Shown: positions 1 to 4,731 of the stretch, in pieces
Numbering within the stretch: position 1 is the first letter of the stretch
Layout: the number at the start of each line of letters is the position of its first letter
Notes under the pieces: model-generated
The model's input: only the letters and a program-made list of their open reading frames with translations
Databases searched by the model: none
What the model was told of the DNA's origin: nothing
Position numbers and translations under genes: made by a program
Origin: Chloroflexota bacterium
GTDB taxonomy: Bacteria > Chloroflexota > Chloroflexia > JAMDCE01
Length of the DNA stretch: 5,394 bases
Direction of reading: 5' to 3'
Assembly: GCA_023489135.1 (NCBI GenBank)
Contig: JAMDCE010000163.1
Coordinates: 1 to 5,394 of the forward strand

Positions 1-291
1 GTTGGCAACAGCGTTGTCGGGAATCTGACTGAATACATCTACGTGCTGCTGGTTGATGATCAGACTGGAAGAAGGAGTTGAAGTAGGTGTGCTTGTAGCC
101 GTGCTGGTAGCTGTAGCCGTAGCAGTGGCAGTCGGCGATGCCGTAGCCGTTTGCTCACTAACATTGTTTGCAACAAGCGGTAAATAGACTTGGGGTGTCA
201 AGGTAGGGGTTGGGTTCTCGGCATATGTTGTGATGCGCAGAGCTAGCATGATAAGACCGATGCCAGCCAGAAGAGGAATGATACGCTTCAC
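1..291 (-). CDS. Secreted protein of unknown function, N-terminal part (runs off the left edge)
   Basis: Ninety-seven residues are visible, starting at GTG 289-291 and open to the window edge. An in-frame TAA five codons upstream excludes a longer protein, and AAGGGAG at 299-305 sits 7 bases before the GTG. Residues 1-24 look like a Sec signal peptide: a Lys-Arg start, a hydrophobic core and a possible cleavage after ITTYA. The mature part opens with PTPTLTPQVYLPLV, then a low-complexity Thr/Ala/Ser/Pro linker at about 47-76, then the start of a folded domain around SLIINQQHVDVFSQIPDNA. A YLPLV motif beside a Thr/Pro linker is common in secreted Chloroflexota proteins (my recollection). The domain after the linker faintly recalls extracellular proteins with an 'H-x-D-x-S-x-I-P' start, but too little is visible to name a family. 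It is likely exported by the Sec route. Confidence 0.75.
   Translation of the reverse strand, partial: MKRIIPLLAGIGLIMLALRITTYAENPTPTLTPQVYLPLVANNVSEQTATASPTATATATATSTATSTPTSTPSSSLIINQQHVDVFSQIPDNAVAN
64..153 (-). repeat. Low-complexity Thr/Ala/Ser/Pro linker-coding repeat
   Basis: This stretch encodes residues 47-76 of the secreted protein, almost entirely Thr, Ala, Ser and Pro. At DNA level it is an imperfect short repeat based on GGCTAC/GCTACA units; GTAGCC recurs on the plus strand at 95-100, 113-118 and 143-148. Such linkers tether extracellular domains and commonly vary in length through replication slippage. The Thr/Ser content could also be a target for O-glycosylation, which is inference. 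Confidence 0.6.
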
Positions 292-298
292 GTTTTCG

Positions 299-305
299 CT
301 CCCTT
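299..305 (-). promoter_or_regulatory. Ribosome binding site of the secreted-protein gene
   Basis: AAGGGAG on the minus strand lies 7 bases before GTG 291. It supports GTG as the start; there is no in-frame ATG between it and the upstream in-frame TAA. Confidence 0.6.
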
Positions 306-315
306 ACCCTATTCT

Positions 316-360
316 TCAACTACACACAAATAAAGCGCTCAACTCGCAGGCGCCTCTCAA
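316..360 (-). CDS. Possible 14-codon leader ORF upstream of the secreted-protein gene
   Basis: A TTG at 358-360 lies 7 bases after a perfect AGGAGG (plus-strand CCTCCT, 368-373). It opens a frame reading MRGACELSALFVCS that stops with TGA at 316-318, 24 bases before the GTG of the secreted-protein gene. The spacing to the ribosome site is ideal, and the site is better than that of the main gene. Against it: the start is TTG, the peptide resembles nothing I know, and a frame this short can occur by chance. A GTG at 362-364, only 3 bases from AGGAGG, opens an alternative 14-codon frame. If real, it would be a translated leader or a coupling device rather than a functional protein. Confidence 0.2.
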   Translation of the reverse strand: MRGACELSALFVCS

Positions 361-413
361 CCACTTCCCTCCTATCCACCACCCTTCTACGGAAGGACCA
401 GACCGCGAGAGGC
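352..413 (-). repeat. Nested inverted repeat in the leader of the secreted-protein gene
   Basis: GCCTCTC (352-358) and GAGAGGC (407-413) form a perfect 7-bp inverted repeat. Between them, CCTTC (383-387) and GAAGG (392-396) form a 5-bp hairpin with a 4-base loop. In a minus-strand transcript starting near 429 the outer arm would cover the TTG of the possible leader ORF, and the AGGAGG site would lie in the internal loop. The inner hairpin read from the plus strand has a UACG (UNCG-class) loop closed by C-G. Folding is judged by eye only. Confidence 0.3.
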
Positions 414-435
414 TGAAGAAGGGATGCGTGAAGAC

Positions 436-463
436 ATCATAGCACTGCACGCTAGGTGGTCAA
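436..463 (-). promoter_or_regulatory. Putative sigma70-type promoter, proximal, for the secreted-protein gene
   Basis: On the minus strand, TTGACC (458-463, 5 of 6 matches to the -35 consensus) is separated by 16 bases from TATGAT (436-441, 5 of 6 matches to the -10). TGC directly before the -10 gives an extended -10 (TGn). The predicted start near 429 leaves a leader of about 138 bases before GTG 291. Confidence 0.5.
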
Positions 464-600
464 GCTACGTTCTTGGCAAAAGGGCGAAAAGGATAGAAGC
501 GTTCGGAAGGTTCGGTCATGCAAAGACTCGTCGACCCAATGAATCCGAAGGACCGATGGCAACAGGGCCTGAAAATCGCGTACTGCCCGAAGGCCCAACG

Positions 601-628
601 AGTATAGCACAAACACCCTTTCTCACAA
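601..628 (-). promoter_or_regulatory. Putative promoter, distal, facing the secreted-protein gene
   Basis: On the minus strand, TTGTGA (623-628) is followed after 16 bases by TATACT (601-606), again with TGC directly before the -10 as an extended -10 element. The sequence GTGCTAT is shared with the proximal site at 436-463. A transcript from here would start near 594 and have about 300 bases before GTG 291, or would be a short separate RNA. The -35 match is only moderate. Confidence 0.35.
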
Positions 629-733
629 AGACGGCCTTGCACACTGCAGTATTGGTGCTCGCGTGAAGCTGCAAACACTTCCCCCCAGCCAACTACAGGA
701 GTCCCATGGTGAGTGATCACTTGCGAAGCCATT

Positions 734-759
734 AAAAAACCCCTGCATTACACAGGGGT
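734..759 (-). terminator. Intrinsic terminator after tRNA-Lys
   Basis: On the minus strand ACCCCTG (753-759) pairs perfectly with CAGGGGT (739-745) around a 7-base loop, followed at once by a run of T (plus-strand A, 734-738). It lies 6 bases after the end of the tRNA, a textbook rho-independent terminator. With no terminator between tatA and the tRNA, it probably also ends tatA read-through transcripts. Confidence 0.9.
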
Positions 760-765
760 CACGGG

Positions 766-838
766 TGAGCCGCCAGAGACTCGAACTCTGAACCGGCTGA
801 TTAAGAGTCAGCTGCTCTGCCAGTTGAGCTAGCGGCCC
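766..838 (-). tRNA. tRNA-Lys (anticodon CUU, decodes AAG)
   Basis: A full 73-base cloverleaf can be drawn. The acceptor stem is GGGCCGC (832-838) with GCGGCTC (767-773), with one G-T pair at position 2-71. The D arm is GCTC/GAGC with GG in the loop. The anticodon arm is GCTGA/TCAGC with loop CTCTTAA, giving anticodon CTT after the invariant T33. A 5-base variable loop follows, then a T arm CAGAG/CTCTG with loop TTCGAGT. The discriminator base is A (766). The next bases are CCC, so the 3' CCA is not encoded and must be added by a CCA-adding enzyme. The gene reads toward the left edge, has its own promoter at 850-879, and is followed by a strong terminator. Confidence 0.95.
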
Positions 839-849
839 GCGCCCATCAC

Positions 850-879
850 ATTATACCGTATCAGACTACACCAACGCAA
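850..879 (-). promoter_or_regulatory. Promoter of tRNA-Lys
   Basis: A perfect -10 TATAAT lies at 850-855 on the minus strand, with a weak -35 TTGCGT at 874-879 and an 18-base spacer. The start would fall near 843, five bases before the tRNA 5' end. The site lies between the tatA stop and the tRNA, so the tRNA can be expressed independently of tatA. Confidence 0.6.
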
Positions 880-893
880 GCGACTGAGCCAAG

Positions 894-1070
894 CTAGCTG
901 GTCTTAGTCTCTTTCTTTTCTTCCGGATTGGAATCCGTGCTGGCCTGTCTGAACTCCCGAATGCTCTTGCCCAACGCCCCGCCGATCTCCGGCAAGCGTC
1001 CCACGCCGAAGATAACGATCACGATCACAAGAATGATTATTAACTCTGGTGCCCCCAACCCGAATGGCAT
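894..1070 (-). CDS. tatA: TatA-family subunit of the twin-arginine translocase
   Basis: This 58-residue protein starts at ATG 1068-1070 and ends at TAG 894-896. TatA subunits gather around the TatBC receptor and form or weaken the membrane passage through which folded proteins with twin-arginine signals are exported. Family features seen: a very short N-terminus, one hydrophobic segment at about 8-22 ([15 protein letters not shown]), the FG hinge at 21-22, and an amphipathic helix at about 25-42 ([19 protein letters not shown]). A short charged tail, EEKKETKTS, follows. The pattern F-G-x-x-x-L-P-E-I-G is diagnostic for TatA/E; the short tail argues against TatB, which is usually much longer. 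A purine-rich AGGGGGG lies 7 bases before the ATG. No tatC is in the window, so the partner must be encoded elsewhere. The tRNA-Lys follows on the same strand; secD is divergent. Confidence 0.92.
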   Translation of the reverse strand: MPFGLGAPELIIILVIVIVIFGVGRLPEIGGALGKSIREFRQASTDSNPEEKKETKTS

Positions 1071-1104
1071 TGCCCTACCCCCCTAACTTAGGTGTGCTGC
1101 TGTA

Positions 1105-1133
1105 CTTATATCACAGATGCCAGCGATTTGCAA
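1105..1133 (-). promoter_or_regulatory. Promoter of tatA
   Basis: On the minus strand, TTGCAA (1128-1133) is followed after exactly 17 bases by TATAAG (1105-1110, 5 of 6 matches), with TGA before the -10 giving an extended -10. The start would be near 1098, leaving a leader of about 28 bases. It is divergent from the secD promoter. Confidence 0.6.
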
Positions 1134-1184
1134 GTTTCCCTCAATCGCACCAAAGCAGGCAACTAAGATGTCCCCCGCCTTCAT

Positions 1185-1214
1185 TTGACAAACCTTTCAC
1201 AAACTAACTATAAT
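1185..1214 (+). promoter_or_regulatory. Near-consensus sigma70-type promoter of secDF
   Basis: A perfect TTGACA (1185-1190) and a perfect TATAAT (1209-1214) are separated by 18 bases, one more than optimal. Transcription should start near 1221, about 30 bases before GTG 1251, with the ribosome site GGGAGG inside that leader. The first bases of the -35 (TTG 1185) happen to be in frame with secD, so automated start calling can wrongly choose them. Confidence 0.85.
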
Positions 1215-1235
1215 TTGTCGGTCTCGTCTATTATC

Positions 1236-1241
1236 GGGAGG
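1236..1241 (+). promoter_or_regulatory. Ribosome binding site that decides the secD start
   Basis: GGGAGG lies 9 bases before GTG 1251 and inside the leader predicted from the promoter at 1185-1214. The in-frame TTG codons upstream (1185 and 1215) lie in or beside the promoter and would not be on the main transcript. Confidence 0.7.
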
Positions 1242-1250
1242 TCAAAACTC

Positions 1251-2633
1251 GTGCGAAAGGCCAATACGCAAATCCTGGTCGGTATTATCATCCTCGCTCT
1301 GCTAGCCCTTTGGGTTGACTGGCCACAGAAACCCACCAATTATCTTCCTAACATCCTGTCGTGGCCGGAAAGTAATGGCATTCACATTCGCTTGGGTGAC
1401 TTCACCTTCGACAGGCAGGGAACCCGACTAGGCCTAGATCTGCAGGGTGGGACATTCATGGTCCTCCAGGCGGATCTTTCAAAGGTGCCGAAGGAAGAGT
1501 GGGCAGACCGGATGAAAGGTGTCGTCCAGACTATCGATCGGCGTATCAACGCCTATGGCGTGAGCGAGCCGGTCATCCAGTTGCAGGGAGACGATCGAGT
1601 GGCAGTTCAGCTGCCTGGCGTGAAGGATGTCGAAGAGGCTAAGAAACTTATTGGCCAGACGGCCCAGCTGGAGTTCAGAGAAAAGACCGTGGACGACCAG
1701 GGTAACCCTGTCGAAAAACCGACCGGATTGACGGGTAATGACCTCAAACGGGCTTACGTTACAGTGAACCCGAACTATGGCCCCGTCGTGAACTTCGAGT
1801 TCAACGACAAGGGCGCCCAGGTCTTTGGCGACCTCACGACACGTTTGTCCCGCACGGGTGGACAGATCGCCATCTATCTGGATCAGGACATGGTCACGTC
1901 GCCAACAGTTGATGAGCCAATCCTAGAAGGTAAAGGGTTCATAAGGGGCAGCTTCACCGTGGACTCGGCCCAGAGATTGGCCATTCAGCTTAACTCAGGT
2001 GCGCTGCCTGTGCCGGTTTCGGTCATCTCGCAGCACGACGTCGACGCCACATTGGGGGCCGACTCGGTCAAGAAGAGCATGTTGGCGGGCGCCATCGGTC
2101 TTGGGATCGTCATGATCTTCATGCTTGCCCACTACAGGCTGCCAGGGTTGCTTGCCAACGTCGCCCTCATTATGTACGCCCTATTCGTTTTGGCGACGTT
2201 CAAGCTGATCCCGGTCGTTCTCACTCTTGCCGGTATTGCAGGCTTCATCTTAAGCATAGGCATGGCGGTAGATGCGAATATTCTGATCTTTGAACGTATG
2301 AAAGAGGAGCTAAGAGCAGGGCGCACGCTTAGCGGCGCGATAGAGGCCGGTTTCGCCCGAGCCTGGACGTCGATCCGCGACAGCAACGTATCGACGATCA
2401 TAACGTGTGCTATACTGTATTGGTTCGGAAGCAATTTCGGCGCAAGCCTGGTCATGGGCTTTGCCTTGACCCTGTTCCTTGGCGTCGCGATAAGCATGTT
2501 CACGGCTATCGTGGTTACGCGGACATTCCTGAGGGCGCTTATCGATTCCGGATTCGCCCAGAACAACCTGTGGCTGTTTGGCATCGAGAGGACACCGGAA
2601 TTGACTGGCGAGCCAGAGGTCGCTGCGCGATAA
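1251..2633 (+). CDS. secD: SecD, protein translocase subunit
   Basis: A 460-residue membrane protein starting at GTG 1251. With SecF it forms an RND-family complex that uses the proton-motive force to pull preproteins out of SecYEG on the outer side of the membrane. Seen: a first membrane segment at about 7-22 and the signature LGLDLQGG at 60-67. The large extracytoplasmic domain runs to about 270 and includes DRRINAYGVSEP (96-107), QTAQLEFRE (136-144) and LNSGALPVPV (247-256). Five more membrane segments follow between about 277 and 424, with the conserved GMAVDANILIFER at 337-349, whose Asp341 fits the proton-relay Asp known in SecD. The length is shorter than E. coli SecD (about 615) but usual for many other bacteria. 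The start is fixed by the promoter and ribosome site. It ends in tandem stops TAA TAG (2631-2636). secF follows after 57 bases with no terminator between them. Confidence 0.96.
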   Translation: MRKANTQILVGIIILALLALWVDWPQKPTNYLPNILSWPESNGIHIRLGDFTFDRQGTRLGLDLQGGTFMVLQADLSKVPKEEWADRMKGVVQTIDRRINAYGVSEPVIQLQGDDRVAVQLPGVKDVEEAKKLIGQTAQLEFREKTVDDQGNPVEKPTGLTGNDLKRAYVTVNPNYGPVVNFEFNDKGAQVFGDLTTRLSRTGGQIAIYLDQDMVTSPTVDEPILEGKGFIRGSFTVDSAQRLAIQLNSGALPVPVSVISQHDVDATLGADSVKKSMLAGAIGLGIVMIFMLAHYRLPGLLANVALIMYALFVLATFKLIPVVLTLAGIAGFILSIGMAVDANILIFERMKEELRAGRTLSGAIEAGFARAWTSIRDSNVSTIITCAILYWFGSNFGASLVMGFALTLFLGVAISMFTAIVVTRTFLRALIDSGFAQNNLWLFGIERTPELTGEPEVAAR

Positions 2634-2690
2634 TAGGAGTAGGGCAGTGGTTGGTAGTATCTTGAGTAGCAAAGTATTGAGAAGGACTCT

Positions 2691-3659
2691 ATGCTGGACA
2701 TTGTAGGCAAACGATACTGGTATTTCCTGTTTTCACTCCTGATCATCATACCGGGGATGATCTCGCTTCTCATCCCGCCAAGCCTAAACCCTGGGATCGA
2801 GTTTACGAGCGGCTCGATGATGACCTTGAAATTCGAGCAGTCTGTGGCGGAGCAAGACCTGCGCGCGGCGTTCAGGGACATGGGCCACGGGGATGCGATC
2901 ATCCAGCATAGTGGTGACAACACCTATCTCGTCCGGACGCGCCAGTTGCGTGAGGAGATAAAGGACACAGAGGGGAATGTCACTCAACCAGGCGAGAAGA
3001 CGCAGGTCCTAGACAACCTATCGAATGCCTTCGGGTCAGTCCAGATAACAAGCTACGACACGATTTCACCAGTGGTTGCCTCTGAGATCGTTCGCAACGC
3101 GACCATAGCAGTGGTGGTAGCCTCGATAGGAATCCTTCTCTACATCAGCTTCGCATTTCGTAAGGTTCCGAATCCGTTCCGCTATGGCGTGTGCGCCATC
3201 GTGGCCCTCCTGCACGACGTTCTCGTGGTGGTCGGCATATTCTCGATCCTCGGCAAGCTTTTCCACACCGAAATCGACTCGATGTTCATCACGGCTTTGC
3301 TGACCGTCATCGGTTTCAGCGTTCACGACACAATTGTGGTATTCGACCGGATTAGGGAAAACATGCGACGAGGGGTTGGCGCAACCTTCGAGGATACGGT
3401 TAATAACAGCATCTTGCAGACCCTGGGTCGATCGCTGAATACGTCTCTTACCGTGGTATTCACTCTGTTGGCCTTGTACATCTTCGGCGGTGTGACGGTA
3501 AGGAATTTTGTCCTGACGTTGCTTATCGGAATCGTGAGTGGAACCTACAGCTCGATATTTAACGCCAGCCAGCTGTTGGTGGTCTGGGAGAACGGCGAGC
3601 TAGGGCGGCTTATCAGGAGACCTAGCAGCCCGGAGCGGGCCCTGGCCCGAGGGCGTTAG
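2691..3659 (+). CDS. secF: SecF, protein translocase subunit
   Basis: This 322-residue protein is the partner of SecD. The start ATG 2691 is preceded by GAAGGA four bases upstream and by an in-frame TAG. A membrane segment lies at about 10-28. Next comes GIEFTSG at 35-41, the SecF counterpart of the usual GIDFTGG with Ser in place of the first Gly of GG. A small extracytoplasmic domain runs to about 130, and five membrane segments lie between about 134 and 292. Conserved membrane motifs are LLHDV (173-177) and IGFSVHDTIVVFDRIREN (207-224), the SecF signature with the Asp in HD expected to act in proton flow. RSLNTSLT (247-254) and SGTYSSIFNAS (283-293) also match the family. The basic tail RRPSSPERALARGR should be cytoplasmic. 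It is co-transcribed with secD; the CDF gene lies downstream beyond a long hairpin. Confidence 0.96.
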   Translation: MLDIVGKRYWYFLFSLLIIIPGMISLLIPPSLNPGIEFTSGSMMTLKFEQSVAEQDLRAAFRDMGHGDAIIQHSGDNTYLVRTRQLREEIKDTEGNVTQPGEKTQVLDNLSNAFGSVQITSYDTISPVVASEIVRNATIAVVVASIGILLYISFAFRKVPNPFRYGVCAIVALLHDVLVVVGIFSILGKLFHTEIDSMFITALLTVIGFSVHDTIVVFDRIRENMRRGVGATFEDTVNNSILQTLGRSLNTSLTVVFTLLALYIFGGVTVRNFVLTLLIGIVSGTYSSIFNASQLLVVWENGELGRLIRRPSSPERALARGR

Positions 3660-3706
3660 CGCCGAGCCAAAGATAACTCAGGACAAACTTGAAATGGGCA
3701 GGAGGT

Positions 3707-3766
3707 ACCCGTGGGATACTTCTGTCAAGCAGGATTCTTGCTGACAGACGTAGACCACGGGTTTTT
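3707..3766 (+). terminator. Long two-tier hairpin with T-tract between secF and the CDF gene
   Basis: The outer arm ACCCGTGG (3707-3714) pairs perfectly with CCACGGGT (3755-3762), followed by TTTT to 3766. The inner arm TCTGTCA-A-GCA (3721-3731, one bulged A at 3728) pairs with TGCTGACAGA (3739-3748) around a 7-base loop. Between the tiers TAC (3717-3719) can pair with GTA (3750-3752), and GA/GA (3715-3716 with 3753-3754) could form tandem sheared pairs, so the whole may be one almost continuous hairpin. It most simply ends the secDF transcript. Because the CDF start follows after only 41 bases with no recognisable promoter, it could also act as an attenuator. I do not recognise a known riboswitch fold here. 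Confidence 0.7.
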
Positions 3767-3807
3767 GGTTAATAGGGACTAAGTGCTCCGTTTTGGGGGA
3801 CGTAAGG

Positions 3808-4731
3808 ATGGACAGAAGCAAAAGCAGAGCGGCAATGATATCCGTTGGTTCCAACACCATGTTGGTCCTGCTTAAGGCCGCAGTTGGCATCTCCATGGGC
3901 AGCGTTAGCGTCGTATCGGAAGCCATCCATAGCGCCATTGACCTGCTTGCCGCGATGATCGCCTTCTTCAGCTTACGAGCCGCCGAGAAGCCGGCGGACC
4001 GTGAGCACCCCTATGGGCATGGCAAGCTGGAGAACGTCAGCGGAACCGTCGAGGCCTCCCTGATTTTCCTCGCTGCCCTACTGATCGTCTACGAGGCGGG
4101 GGAGAAACTGCTGGGTCAATCGGGACTTTCCCAGGTTGATCTCGGTATCGTCACGATGTTCATTTCCGTAGTCGTGAACATACTCGTTTCCCGCTTCCTC
4201 TATCACATGGCGCATAAGACGGATTCCCTTGCCCTGGAAGCCGACGCAAAGCATCTCTCGACGGACGTCTGGACCTCTGCTGGAGTGTTCGCCGGCCTCA
4301 TCGCCGTCAGGATTACGGGCCTGCACTGGCTCGATCCCGTCATCGCCTTGGCCGTCGCAGTGGCGATCATTAGGGCGGCCTACGAGATGACCAAGAAATC
4401 CCTGGAGGGCCTTCTTGACATAAGGCTGCCGGAAGAGGAAGAGGAGCGGATCAGAGCGATTATCGTGGAGCACTACGGAGACCTGGTGGGATTCCACGAC
4501 CTGAGAAGCAGAAAAGCGGGGAGCGAGCGCCACATCGATCTGCACCTTGTGGTGCCGCGGGCAACCAGCGTCGAGCAGGCGCACGGCCTTTGCGACCATC
4601 TCGAAGGGGAGATTATGTCGCAGCTGCCCAATTGCTCCATCACGATCCACATCGAGCCCTGCGACTCAACATGTACGGAGTGCGCTATCGAATGTGAGGG
4701 CGCGGTCGAGCAGCCCCAGTCCGGATCATGA
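3808..4731 (+). CDS. Cation diffusion facilitator (CDF) family metal exporter, probably zinc-type, with cysteine-rich tail
   Basis: This 307-residue protein is a likely proton-coupled exporter of divalent metal ions, acting as a dimer in the cytoplasmic membrane. The start chosen is ATG 3808, with GGGGGA 7 bases upstream; the in-frame TTG 3793 overlaps that ribosome site. About six membrane segments lie in residues 8-195. By analogy to E. coli YiiP, the transport site is H41/D45 (HSAID) and H149/D153 (HLSTD), an HD-HD set found in zinc-type CDFs; YiiP itself has DD-HD. A second site fits D64, H67 and H71 (DREHPYGHGKLE). The cytoplasmic domain from about 205 keeps H230, H246, H259 and H281, which match the YiiP binuclear site, with E283 where YiiP has Asp. 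After EPC the tail has C285-x3-C289-x2-C292-x3-C296, possibly an extra metal-binding element. The exact substrate is uncertain. Its TGA overlaps the stop of the convergent ATPase gene. Confidence 0.92.
   Translation: MDRSKSRAAMISVGSNTMLVLLKAAVGISMGSVSVVSEAIHSAIDLLAAMIAFFSLRAAEKPADREHPYGHGKLENVSGTVEASLIFLAALLIVYEAGEKLLGQSGLSQVDLGIVTMFISVVVNILVSRFLYHMAHKTDSLALEADAKHLSTDVWTSAGVFAGLIAVRITGLHWLDPVIALAVAVAIIRAAYEMTKKSLEGLLDIRLPEEEEERIRAIIVEHYGDLVGFHDLRSRKAGSERHIDLHLVVPRATSVEQAHGLCDHLEGEIMSQLPNCSITIHIEPCDSTCTECAIECEGAVEQPQSGS

Larger units (their letters stand above)
292..765. other. Gene-poor region between the secreted-protein gene and tRNA-Lys
   Basis: No convincing protein gene lies in these 474 bases. 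The open frames on both strands have no good ribosome site and encode odd proteins, such as a cysteine-rich 90-residue frame at 460-732 on the minus strand. What can be supported is a set of minus-strand signals: two promoter-like sites (about 601-628 and 436-463), inverted repeats at 565-570/591-596 and 352-358/407-413, a Shine-Dalgarno-like AGGAGG at 368-373, and the tRNA terminator at 734-759. The stretch probably acts as a long promoter/leader region for the gene at 1-291; a small RNA between the two promoters cannot be excluded. Confidence 0.5.

Noticed and set aside
585..596. UUCG-capped mini-hairpin on the minus strand (GGGCCTTCGGGC)
   Set aside because: Only three base pairs support the stem and a competing 6-bp pairing with 565-570 is as likely; too weak to call as a feature.
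712..721. Perfect 10-bp palindrome AGTGATCACT
   Set aside because: Possible operator, but it is isolated, lies downstream of the tRNA terminator, and is not placed at any promoter. A similar 12-bp palindrome TGGTGATCACCA at 5152-5163 lies inside the ATPase coding region, suggesting chance.
460..732. Minus-strand 90-residue open frame rich in cysteine
   Set aside because: No clear ribosome site, unusual composition (several Cys and aromatic residues), no recognisable domain, and it overlaps a promoter-like site. The plus-strand 80-residue frame at 424-666 is rejected for similar reasons.
2132..2923. Long antisense open frame of 263 residues over secD and secF
   Set aside because: It lies opposite two well-conserved genes and across their junction, resembles no known family, and reflects codon bias of the sense strand. 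The antisense frame at 4078-4650 over the CDF gene is rejected for the same reason.
3660..3807. Known metal riboswitch (NiCo or yybP-ykoY class) before the CDF gene
   Set aside because: I could not match the conserved core of either class by eye; only a long hairpin is visible. A covariance-model search would be needed, so no riboswitch is called.
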